The translations under genes were made by a program, and so were the position numbers. 64,000 nucleotides of DNA from a virus, in the IMG/VR virus record IMGVR_UViG_3300027365_000010, positions 1 through 64,000 of that record, one strand, 5' to 3'. Every line of letters begins with the position of its first letter. Position 1 is the first letter of the stretch. The notes below the pieces were generated by a model. It was not told the DNA's origin and made no database searches. It worked only from the letters and a program-made list of their open reading frames with translations. Below, one piece after another: positions 48,654 through 56,154 of the stretch.

Positions 48654-49559
48654 ATGAGTTTTGGTAAAATGGACAAGTATGGTGTCCCTATAGACACTGT
48701 TGAAGATAAACGTGCTGGACTTATACAGCCCAAATTCAACAGTAGATTTCGTGTGTTTCTATTAGATTTTGGAACACTTTCTACTACTGCCGCCGTCAAA
48801 GACGATGCAAACGTAGGAAGTGAACGATACGCAATCCAACCTAACTCTATTATAACTGCTATGGCCGAGTCATTCACGCGTCCTGCGCTAAATTTCAATA
48901 CTCAAGAAACAAATAGCTTTATTGGTAGAGCAAAATACTCAGGACGATTGAAGCATGAAAATTTCACTATGATACTACGTGACGATATTACAAACGCGGT
49001 AATATCTCAGATATATGCTCAAGCAAAAAAACAAACATATAAGTTTCATCCTATTACACAGGATAAGAAGAAATCACCGTACATGGGCATAGATACTAAA
49101 TTCAAATGTGTGCTACAAGTAATGGATGGTAGAACTAACCATAAGTCTTTGGAAACATGGACATTTTATGGATGTACAATTGACAGTATCGAAAATACAC
49201 CAAATTCATACGATGATGGGGTTGGTATATCAAAAATAACACTTAACTGTTCCTTTGACTATTTTGATATATCACAAGAACGTCGCATAATCCTTCACCC
49301 TAGTTTCGCATATGAAGATTCATCGAGAGGACAAGGCGCTCCGAATGGCGGGGACCGGGCTCAAGCTGAAGAAGAAGGAGGGTTTTTTGATAATATTTCC
49401 GATACTGCGAGTGGCGTATTGGACTCAGGACAGAACCTATTATCTAACGTCAAAGACCGTGTTTCGGGAGTCTTTACCACAGAAGATGACGTTCGATACA
49501 TAGACCCTAATGATCCAAGTGTAGGTAATTACGACGGTGATTTGTGGCCACCGGCCTAA
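48654..49559 (+). CDS. Tail tube protein (T4 gp19-like), paralogue 3
   Basis: 301 residues, DKYGVPIDTVEDKRAGLIQPKFNSRFRVFL at the start, then SFTRPALNFNTQETNSFIGRAKYSG and MILRDDITNAVISQIYAQAKKQ. The C-terminal 60 residues are an acidic, Gly/Asp-rich extension. It starts with no gap after paralogue 2. Longer than the other two; the role within the tube or at a tube end is unknown. Confidence 0.65.
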   Translation: MSFGKMDKYGVPIDTVEDKRAGLIQPKFNSRFRVFLLDFGTLSTTAAVKDDANVGSERYAIQPNSIITAMAESFTRPALNFNTQETNSFIGRAKYSGRLKHENFTMILRDDITNAVISQIYAQAKKQTYKFHPITQDKKKSPYMGIDTKFKCVLQVMDGRTNHKSLETWTFYGCTIDSIENTPNSYDDGVGISKITLNCSFDYFDISQERRIILHPSFAYEDSSRGQGAPNGGDRAQAEEEGGFFDNISDTASGVLDSGQNLLSNVKDRVSGVFTTEDDVRYIDPNDPSVGNYDGDLWPPA

Positions 49560-49573
49560 TTAAGGAGTAGAAG

Positions 49574-50785
49574 ATGTCATTTTTACAAGATGATGGCAAT
49601 CGTGATTTTTTATCACGTGTGAGTGAACGCAGTGGAAATATTTTCGGCGATATCCAAAAAGGAGCAACCGAAACTGCGACTCGTCGTGCAGAAGGTGCGC
49701 GTGAAGAAGCACTAGCTGCGGTAGGTATGGCTGGTGTAGGTGGCATTGTCGATTCTTTCCTTGGTACCGGCGAGCAAATAATTCCACCACAATACAATAG
49801 TGCTGCAAGTGAAGTGCGTGAAGAGAAGCTATTTCTTGATTCTTACGCATATGGTAACAATGAATTCTTCAATTCAGTAGTACAAGATGCTGAATTCAAG
49901 TACAACACTAGTCATCCTATGATGAAGAGTCTTTTCTTGGTTGACTTTGAATTCAACACCGCTATTGTTCCTAACAGCAAGCGTTTAAAATCAAAATACC
50001 CAAGAAGTACTTCGTTCTTACTTAAGAACATGACATTTCCAAGTGCCGAAATCGAGATGGAGGCTGTAAATCAGTACAACCATCATCGTAATGTACCTAA
50101 GAGACTTGTGTACACTCCAATAACTTGTCGTTTTGGTGATATTTACCAAACCTACAAAGACGACGACAGTAAAATAAGTATTTTAGATCTATATAAAGAA
50201 TATATGTCATATTACTTTAACGATTTTGAAGTAGATCAAACAGGTTATCACTTTGGTCATAACAGTGATCGTGACGATAAACAATTTATCAATGCAATTT
50301 CTATTTACTTTTTCTGGGCTGATGGTGCAAAAAAGATACGCGTAGTCAACCCCATGATCAAGTCATTCGTTTATGATGAACTTAGTTACGAGAGTGAAGA
50401 ACAGCTTGCCGCTACATGTAACATAGAATATGAATACATTGATATGTCAAATATCAATATGACCTATGATCAATTCCTGACTGAAGCAGACAATGTATTG
50501 ACGCATTTAACCAACGGTCTGCAAGATACTGAAGTATCTGATGTATATGCCAATTCCAATGAATTGCGTCCAAGTGTAGAGGTTGTTGATAACCAAAGAG
50601 ACCTCGCATTAGACAATCCAGTCGCACAAAGCATGATACGTTTGGCTGAAATTGAGGCTGTAGACGCCGCAGATGGTTTTCTGAATTCAGATAACCCACT
50701 TGAACGTGCTATAGGACAGCAAGGTGTGAATATCGCCACAGGAGCTACAGGCGGTGTTGGCGGATTCTTAGGAGGACTATTCTAA
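49574..50785 (+). CDS. Tail-tube initiator or terminator-like protein (gp54-like)
   Basis: 403 residues. N-terminal 60 residues are Ala/Gly-rich with a hydrophobic turn (AAVGMAGVGGIVDSFLG). A tube-like core (SLFLVDFEFNTA, LLKNMTFPSAEIEMEAVNQYNHH, LVYTPITCRFGDIYQ, IYFFWADGAKKIRVVNPMI) then follows. This is the fold order of gp19 and of the gp48/gp54 baseplate proteins that start the T4 tube. The C-terminus is Gly-rich. Position right after the tube genes supports a tube-end role. Confidence 0.55.
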   Translation: MSFLQDDGNRDFLSRVSERSGNIFGDIQKGATETATRRAEGAREEALAAVGMAGVGGIVDSFLGTGEQIIPPQYNSAASEVREEKLFLDSYAYGNNEFFNSVVQDAEFKYNTSHPMMKSLFLVDFEFNTAIVPNSKRLKSKYPRSTSFLLKNMTFPSAEIEMEAVNQYNHHRNVPKRLVYTPITCRFGDIYQTYKDDDSKISILDLYKEYMSYYFNDFEVDQTGYHFGHNSDRDDKQFINAISIYFFWADGAKKIRVVNPMIKSFVYDELSYESEEQLAATCNIEYEYIDMSNINMTYDQFLTEADNVLTHLTNGLQDTEVSDVYANSNELRPSVEVVDNQRDLALDNPVAQSMIRLAEIEAVDAADGFLNSDNPLERAIGQQGVNIATGATGGVGGFLGGLF

Positions 50786-51063
50786 TGGAAAACAAACAAT
50801 ATTTTGATCAAATAAAAGGTATCCTTTTGAAAGAGGGATACAACTCTTATGATATTGATAGCCGTGTTTCTGCTGTAATAAATTACTGTAATCGTAATAA
50901 CATAAATGCGATAGCATTTTTAGAAAATGGTATTGATGGTAAAGAAATAACTAAAGAGATGGTTGATATACTAAATACATATCGCCCAAACACTTCTTTT
51001 GTTACTAAACGTAGACACCAAGTTATACCAAATAAGTTTATTAGGAGATCGATAATTGGATAA
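50785..51063 (+). CDS. Small virion-associated protein
   Basis: 92 residues, starting at the base where the preceding stop ends (TAATG overlap). A helical first half (SRVSAVINYCNRNNINAIAF) is followed by a basic C-terminus (VTKRRHQVIPNKFIRRSI). Not recognised; location between the tube-initiator-like gene and the head nuclease suggests a structural or assembly role. Confidence 0.6.
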   Translation: MENKQYFDQIKGILLKEGYNSYDIDSRVSAVINYCNRNNINAIAFLENGIDGKEITKEMVDILNTYRPNTSFVTKRRHQVIPNKFIRRSIIG

Positions 51064-51538
51064 GCGCTGGCATCAGGGTCGATTTTACCCAAAAAACCGC
51101 GAAAAATACATTGGTGATAATATTAACAAAATCACATATCGTTCAAGTTGGGAGCTGAAGATGTGTGAAATGTGCGATGAGCATCCCAATATTGTTTTCT
51201 GGGCATCTGAGTCATTATCTATTAAATATAGACATCCTTTTACCAAAAAAATCTCAAACTATGTTCCCGATTTCTTTGTAATATATACTGATGTACGTGG
51301 ACGAAAGTACTCAGAACTAGTTGAAATTAAACCTATGGAGCAAGCAAATCCTAAGTACGCCAAAAGTAAAAAAGACAAGGAAGCGTTTGTTATAAATCAA
51401 GCCAAATGGGAAGCTGCTAAAATATTTTGTAAAAAAAGAGGAATACGGTTCAGAATTGTAACTGAAGCTGAGATATATCGTAATACTAAATATAGTAAAG
51501 GTATTAAGAAGAATCGACCTAAAACAAGACGAAGATAG
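51056..51538 (+). CDS. Head-completion nuclease (T4 gp4-like)
   Basis: 160 residues. TTG start at 51056 with AGGAG eight bases upstream, overlapping the preceding stop. ITYRSSWELKMCEMCDE, YVPDFFVIYTD and SELVEIKPMEQ give the E, D and E-x-K of a PD-(D/E)xK nuclease of the gp4 / TnsA-like type. T4 gp4 acts after packaging to trim or stabilise DNA at the head vertex. Adjacent to the small terminase. Confidence 0.8.
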   Translation: MDKRWHQGRFYPKNREKYIGDNINKITYRSSWELKMCEMCDEHPNIVFWASESLSIKYRHPFTKKISNYVPDFFVIYTDVRGRKYSELVEIKPMEQANPKYAKSKKDKEAFVINQAKWEAAKIFCKKRGIRFRIVTEAEIYRNTKYSKGIKKNRPKTRRR

Positions 51539-51545
51539 GTGTACA

Positions 51546-52169
51546 ATGTCAAATAAAACTCCGTTGGAAGAAACCTTTAATCTTCCTTCTATCGAAGATA
51601 TTAATAAAGAATTCAGTAATGAAAATATTGAAAACTCAAAAGACGATGATACTGATGAATTAGACGATATGAAGGATTATCTGGCTGAGCTTGAAGATTC
51701 TGATTGGGATGAAAATGAAATGGAAAATCCCGAAGATCTAAAAAAGCAAATAGCTGAAACACAAAAAAAGTTAAACGAACTTGAAGAACAGAAGCGTCAG
51801 CTAAAAAGTTTGAGAAAATACCATAGTGACGTTGATAATATTCACACCACTGCTATGAATAAGTTTGATGAAATTATGACAGTGGCGATGACTATGGAAG
51901 CCAATGCTGGTTCAAAATATTTAGCAAGTGCTACTAAGCTACTAGACATTGCCCTCAATGCTAAGAACTCTGCAATGGATCGTGAAATTGAAATGGCCAA
52001 GTTGCAGCTTAGAAAAGAAAAGCAAGACCATGATATGAATAAACCTAAAACAAAGGATGTTTATTATGAAGACGGCGATACGCCACCACAGGAAGGTTCC
52101 GAGGGGGCAGGTGAAGAATTTGATCGGAATCAACTATTAGGGGATTTCGAAAAGCCTACGAAAAAATAG
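51546..52169 (+). CDS. Terminase small subunit (T4 gp16-like)
   Basis: 207 residues. An acidic N-terminal third (ENSKDDDTDELDDMKDYLAELED) leads to a helical coiled coil (about 60-85) and the gp16 core DNIHTTAMNKFDEIM, SKYLASATKLLDIALNAKNSAMDREIEMAKLQL, which matches the T4 gp16 helix pair (ETAKNADSPRHMEVFATLM). It binds the DNA end and stimulates the large subunit. The large terminase is not next to it but split and located elsewhere. Confidence 0.65.
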   Translation: MSNKTPLEETFNLPSIEDINKEFSNENIENSKDDDTDELDDMKDYLAELEDSDWDENEMENPEDLKKQIAETQKKLNELEEQKRQLKSLRKYHSDVDNIHTTAMNKFDEIMTVAMTMEANAGSKYLASATKLLDIALNAKNSAMDREIEMAKLQLRKEKQDHDMNKPKTKDVYYEDGDTPPQEGSEGAGEEFDRNQLLGDFEKPTKK

Positions 52170-52190
52170 GACTCAGTGAGTCCTATTTTT
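52162..52190. terminator. Bidirectional terminator
   Basis: A 13-bp stem (AAAAATAGGACTC and its complement) with T5 ends the structural cluster and the opposing HslV-like gene. Confidence 0.85.
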
Positions 52191-52192
52191 GT

Positions 52193-52735
52193 TTAAATAA
52201 CAATAGTAGTACATGCACTTCCGACAGTAGGACAGAATGTTGAAACGGTTTCCATCGCTTTATGAATCAATGGTATTACCTCGTCGGTTGTCATATTTCG
52301 TATATCTCGATCTTTTAAGTAAGTGTGCATGGCACCTAGTGCATACTCATAACCACTACCAACCGCGTTAATCCCATTAACAGAACGAAGAATGGAAAAG
52401 TCTGATTGCAACTCCCATAGCTGACCTTGTACGCCAATCAGGCAATTACCGCCACCATTCAACTTACCTTTTTCCAGCTCATTTTGGCAGTGTGGTACAA
52501 ACTCTTTGACCAACCATGGATAAATTTGAGATTGTGTTGTTGGGACAAAATCTTTGGTCATAGAATGCTCAATAATTTGCCCAAAGCGATAACTTGAGGT
52601 ATATCCAAATCCCATGTCTCCATTTTTAAATACTTTTGGTTGTGTATGAACAATCTTATTATTTCGTCCAGAACCTTGGATGTCACCACCAATAACAACT
52701 TTATCTCCCACTTCAACACCAATAATACACGTCAT
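52193..52735 (-). CDS. HslV-like Ntn hydrolase
   Basis: 180 residues. MTCIIGVEVGDKVVIGGDIQG is the HslV start (Thr2 nucleophile position, VVIGGD), a Lys at KVF the likely catalytic base partner, and NAVGSGYEYALGAM the G-S-G turn. E. coli HslV is about 176 residues, so the length matches. It shares the order of these motifs with the 17 kb protein but differs in sequence. No HslU partner is adjacent; the AAA+ protein at 29-31 kb is a possible distant one. Confidence 0.75.
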   Translation of the reverse strand: MTCIIGVEVGDKVVIGGDIQGSGRNNKIVHTQPKVFKNGDMGFGYTSSYRFGQIIEHSMTKDFVPTTQSQIYPWLVKEFVPHCQNELEKGKLNGGGNCLIGVQGQLWELQSDFSILRSVNGINAVGSGYEYALGAMHTYLKDRDIRNMTTDEVIPLIHKAMETVSTFCPTVGSACTTIVI

Positions 52736-52740
52736 ATTTT

Positions 52741-53064
52741 TTACTCCTGTTTAAAATTTTCTATATTTGTTTTACCCCGTATCAATCTATCTTCTGTTAC
52801 AAAGTCAACGATGGTGTTTTTCACCTCATAAACAATAACAGTTTGACCAACTGGGATAGTATAGAGCTTGTCGTTGTCTTCATTTAATACGACAAACTCT
52901 TTTGTTACAATTAATTCTTCACGCAACTTCAAACTATCTTCGACCATACCTAAGCGGGTATCTATAGCTGACATGAAACGTCGAATTCGTCTCACTACCA
53001 ATATCACTGTGGATGTTATGGTTATCAAAGCTGCAATTATTCCCACAATAGCTATCAAATCCAT
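52741..53064 (-). CDS. Single-pass membrane protein
   Basis: 107 residues: a hydrophobic helix (about 3-25) then RRIRRFMS, a coiled-coil region and a beta-rich end. The positive-inside rule would place the soluble part in the cytoplasm. Function unknown. Confidence 0.6.
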   Translation of the reverse strand: MDLIAIVGIIAALITITSTVILVVRRIRRFMSAIDTRLGMVEDSLKLREELIVTKEFVVLNEDNDKLYTIPVGQTVIVYEVKNTIVDFVTEDRLIRGKTNIENFKQE

Positions 53065-53073
53065 GATGGTTCC

Positions 53074-54432
53074 TTATAGAATGATTTCCAAGCTTCGAAC
53101 AGAAGCTTCTTTTTGCTCTTTAACCCTTTCAAAACTATCAGCTTCATTCTTGTCTTTACGAATTTCTATAAAACGTGGGTTACTTAATGTGAAATATTCG
53201 TTCTCATCACTCTTGGATATATCACATGCCTTCACAGTTACAATTTTACCAACTATCTTAGATGGGTCTTTGTAAAATGCTTCGCGTTCAGAATCCTTAA
53301 AGCCGCCGCCAACATCTGTAACTAATAGTCCATCAGATGTTTTTGCAGTTATACGTCCTAGCATGTTTTCATATTTCTTACCTTTATCGCCTTCTAGAAC
53401 ATCGGTGACTACTAGATCTACTTCAAAGACAAGCTTTATTTTCACTTGATCAGTGCTAGTACCATCCTTCCAAACGCTGTCCTTGTTTTTAACCACACTT
53501 CCTTCGAGACCTTTACTAACATTCGATTTGAAATGCTCAACGATCTCGTCCACGGTTTCTACTTCGCGGGTATCAACGATACGGAACGAATAATTAAGGT
53601 TCGGAACTACTTTACACAACTTCTTATAGGTCTCAGAGTACGGCTGTGATGACTTACCTGCGGTCCATTCATCGATGGGTATCATATCCCATAAACTAAA
53701 TACGATGCGCGTAGGATCGACCTCATCACCGTTGAGATACCCGTTACCAGATTGCCTATCCATGATTTCACCATTTTCATCCTTAACTAGGGCTTCACCC
53801 ATAAGAACATGGCCATCGGCATTATGTTTTAATAAATTCTCATTTTCGTGATTATGCCAAGCAAAATATCCACCACTACGAGATCTGTATTCTACGACAC
53901 CATCATTCACAACAATATCAACATACATTCCATCTTCTTTAAGTTGAGAAATAGCAGGTAACTTAATCTTCTTCAGGTTTTTCTCAGTAAATGATGAACA
54001 ACGCCTATATGGATGTACGTATATAAGATCGTCCCAGATTTTATTAATAGTTTTATCGCTTACTCCACAACGCAGTGTACGATCAATCACACACTGCAAC
54101 ACATTTTGGTCTTCAGGGAGAAGTTTTCCAGAAATATCAAATAAAAGGTCTTTTGCTGCATTACCACGAATACCTTCATTCAAAAGCTTTTCTTCTAAAA
54201 TATCCAGAGCTTCGTTTAAACCAATGATCGTTCTATCATCTTCCTGTTCCATAAGCTCTTTCTTGTCATATTCAACAATATTAAAAACATGTCTTGGATC
54301 TAATGCTAAAAACGCAACCCGTTTGAAAATATCATTTAGATCTGACGCTTTTATTTCTTCCAATATTGCTTCTTTTTCTTTACGTTTTGTCGTTGAGCCT
54401 AGAGCCTGTAATGCTTCATTTACATTTTTCAT
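53074..54432 (-). CDS. ATP-dependent DNA ligase
   Basis: 452 residues. Motif I is LKEDGM near residues 164-169, with Lys165 as the AMP-accepting lysine (K-x-D-G). EGSVVKNKDSVWKDG (motif IV region) and QVKIKLVFEVDLVV (motif V) follow, and the end holds a typical OB domain (LGRITAKTSDGLLVTDVGGGF). T4 gp30 is 487 residues, so this is of similar size. It seals nicks during replication and repair. Confidence 0.85.
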   Translation of the reverse strand: MKNVNEALQALGSTTKRKEKEAILEEIKASDLNDIFKRVAFLALDPRHVFNIVEYDKKELMEQEDDRTIIGLNEALDILEEKLLNEGIRGNAAKDLLFDISGKLLPEDQNVLQCVIDRTLRCGVSDKTINKIWDDLIYVHPYRRCSSFTEKNLKKIKLPAISQLKEDGMYVDIVVNDGVVEYRSRSGGYFAWHNHENENLLKHNADGHVLMGEALVKDENGEIMDRQSGNGYLNGDEVDPTRIVFSLWDMIPIDEWTAGKSSQPYSETYKKLCKVVPNLNYSFRIVDTREVETVDEIVEHFKSNVSKGLEGSVVKNKDSVWKDGTSTDQVKIKLVFEVDLVVTDVLEGDKGKKYENMLGRITAKTSDGLLVTDVGGGFKDSEREAFYKDPSKIVGKIVTVKACDISKSDENEYFTLSNPRFIEIRKDKNEADSFERVKEQKEASVRSLEIIL

Positions 54433-54436
54433 TTAT

Positions 54437-54694
54437 TCACCAATTCATTTTATCTTCAGTAATATTAAATATTTCCACAATTCCAGCATTAGTCACATAG
54501 CTGACAATGAATCTTTTCATCTCCACTGTCCCATCTGGTTTTTTATCGCTTATGATATGAGCCTTTTTAAGCGCTCTTGTAGGGGAATAATGTTTTTCGA
54601 AATCATATACAATGTTCTCACCTTTGAATATTAACTCGGATATAGCATCCTTAAGAAAGTCAGGTACATTCTCTTCACATTCGGGTTTAATCAT
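54437..54694 (-). CDS. Small hypothetical protein
   Basis: 85 residues from the ATG at 54694, preceded by AGGA at normal spacing; the upstream in-frame starts lie inside the previous gene. Mixed alpha/beta, not recognised. Co-directional with the ligase, four bases away. Confidence 0.55.
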   Translation of the reverse strand: MIKPECEENVPDFLKDAISELIFKGENIVYDFEKHYSPTRALKKAHIISDKKPDGTVEMKRFIVSYVTNAGIVEIFNITEDKMNW

Positions 54695-55190
54695 GATCAT
54701 TCCTTTTGTCATCCTGTTCATTAAATATATCAAGGGGTGGAATTGAGCCAATTTCATTATTCGCGCTATCAGATAGTGATTCTTTCAAAGCATTAAAAAC
54801 CACACCGTCACCACGTTGTAACAACTCTTTATGTTCCTTGCGTATTTCAGCGAATGAAATATTTCCATCTTGATTCTTTGTGATTGGATAATCTTGGAGC
54901 AACTGCTTCTGTATATCAGTAACTTCAGTCAATGATTCATCAGGGTTTTCACTTTCAATAAGCGTTTTATGCATATCACTGTTAAGTCCGGTATCATACC
55001 AAGCCTCACAATACTCACCACGTTTACACGTGCCATTTTTACCCACACCATATATTGGTGTGTCCTTACATGGCGATACTACTACATCAGAATCGGTCTC
55101 GTATTCTGATTCATCGATAGGTCGGATAACCTTACCTTCAGAAATGATATACTTACCATCACTGTCTTCTCGTACTTTAGCCATAACCAT
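54687..55190 (-). CDS. Hypothetical Cys-containing protein
   Basis: 167 residues, acidic. A cluster with three Cys (SPCKDTPIYGVGKNGTCKRGEYCEAWYDTG) at about residues 39-65 might bind a metal or form disulfides. The rest is disordered and charged. First gene of the operon with the ligase. Confidence 0.55.
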   Translation of the reverse strand: MVMAKVREDSDGKYIISEGKVIRPIDESEYETDSDVVVSPCKDTPIYGVGKNGTCKRGEYCEAWYDTGLNSDMHKTLIESENPDESLTEVTDIQKQLLQDYPITKNQDGNISFAEIRKEHKELLQRGDGVVFNALKESLSDSANNEIGSIPPLDIFNEQDDKRNDHD

Positions 55191-55248
55191 AACCTCATTT
55201 CTTAAGTCGATATTACAACCAAACAGTTATCTGTCAAGTATCTATTCA

Positions 55249-55404
55249 CTATTTCTTAGAAAGGGTTTTTCTATACTTCCCAGTAACAACACTATGGTGG
55301 AACTTGCCCTTACGATTATCTCTATTCAACGACTTAATATTGTTTGTGTGATAGATAAACTTGACAATCATCATTAAAATAATTATCATAAAAATAAATA
55401 CCAT
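55249..55404 (-). CDS. Small membrane protein
   Basis: 51 residues from the ATG at 55404, which has GGAG six bases upstream; an ATG at 55416 has no ribosome site. A hydrophobic helix (VFIFMIIILMMIVKFIY) followed by a basic tail. Unknown. Confidence 0.5.
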   Translation of the reverse strand: MVFIFMIIILMMIVKFIYHTNNIKSLNRDNRKGKFHHSVVTGKYRKTLSKK

Positions 55405-55429
55405 ATTAAACTCCATAAAGGTAATTAGC

Positions 55430-55585
55430 ATGATTGTATGCATTTGTCAAAATGTAAATGATAAGACAGTAGAACAATACAAACAGGAAGGAAAAACATT
55501 AAAAGATTTAGCGTCTGACTACAACATCTGTAGCGGTTGTAGAAAGTGTCTTAGTCATTTTAAAGAAACTTTTTCCAAAGACTGA
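55430..55585 (+). CDS. Bacterioferritin-associated ferredoxin-like protein
   Basis: 51 residues from ATG 55430 with AAAGG upstream. MIVCICQNVNDKTVE starts with the C-x-C pair and ends in CSGCRKCLSHF with a further C-x-x-C pair (and one more Cys), the [2Fe-2S] arrangement of Bfd-like domains. E. coli Bfd is 64 residues. Bfd releases iron from bacterioferritin; a phage copy could mobilise iron or donate electrons. Tentative because the domain is so small. Confidence 0.7.
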   Translation: MIVCICQNVNDKTVEQYKQEGKTLKDLASDYNICSGCRKCLSHFKETFSKD

Positions 55586-55588
55586 CCA

Positions 55589-55798
55589 TCACGTTCTTTT
55601 CAAGAACATATACGTTTCCATATTTTTTTCATGGAAATAAAACACCACTGTATTAGCCATAGGCTCTACTAATGCAATACCACCTGCCAATGCTAATGAT
55701 CCCGTAAATAAGTACGCGATACTAAAACCAACCATAAAATGTATTACACAAAATGTTAACGTTTTTAACACACTTTCATACTTAATAACCATAACCAT
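55589..55798 (-). CDS. Two-helix membrane protein (DUF2061-like)
   Basis: 69 residues; the ATG at 55798 is at good distance from GGGAG. FCVIHFMVGFSIAYLFTGSLALAGGIALVE, then an F-Y-F-H-E motif, is the DUF2061 pattern (two helices, T-G-S-L-A-x-A-G, Y-F-x-H-E). Function of the family is unknown. Confidence 0.6.
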   Translation of the reverse strand: MVMVIKYESVLKTLTFCVIHFMVGFSIAYLFTGSLALAGGIALVEPMANTVVFYFHEKNMETYMFLKRT

Positions 55799-55816
55799 AA
55801 TCATCTCCCACTTTAG

Positions 55817-55824
55817 TATTTATT
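55817..55824 (-). promoter_or_regulatory. Late promoter variant (AATAAATA)
   Basis: One mismatch to the octamer, minus strand, 19 bases before the DUF2061-like gene. Confidence 0.4.
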
Positions 55825-55865
55825 ATAGTGAAACATAATTATAAGCAATAATCTAATAGTTATTA

Positions 55866-56111
55866 TCAATCAGCTTTATGTGTTTTGTTAACTAAGTGAT
55901 AACCGTTGATCCCAAAAAGAATGATATTAACTACTAGAATAGAAATAAATCCCATGACACTACCGGCATTCAACGTAAGCAATATACCGTATAAAACGAA
56001 TACAAAAGAGCCTATCATGTTTATCATTCGCACAGTCCGTATATTCCTAAAACAAAAACTAAGAACCACAAAAAAGGTAGCGATTATTCCAACTAATTCA
56101 ATAAAAAGCAT
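55866..56111 (-). CDS. Three-helix membrane protein (YgjV-like)
   Basis: 81 residues with helices at about 3-21, 27-50 and 53-73. ELVGIIATFFVVLSFCFRNIRTVRMINMIGSFVFVLYGILL matches the YgjV-like / SemiSWEET-like pattern (L-G-x-x-A-T-x-x-x-x-S-F, R-x-x-N-x-I-G, Y-G). Possible small transporter unit. Function in a phage is not known. Confidence 0.55.
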   Translation of the reverse strand: MLFIELVGIIATFFVVLSFCFRNIRTVRMINMIGSFVFVLYGILLTLNAGSVMGFISILVVNIILFGINGYHLVNKTHKAD

Positions 56112-56154
56112 ACTATACCTCCTGTGTATAGTATGCCATATTTTCTAACCATGT

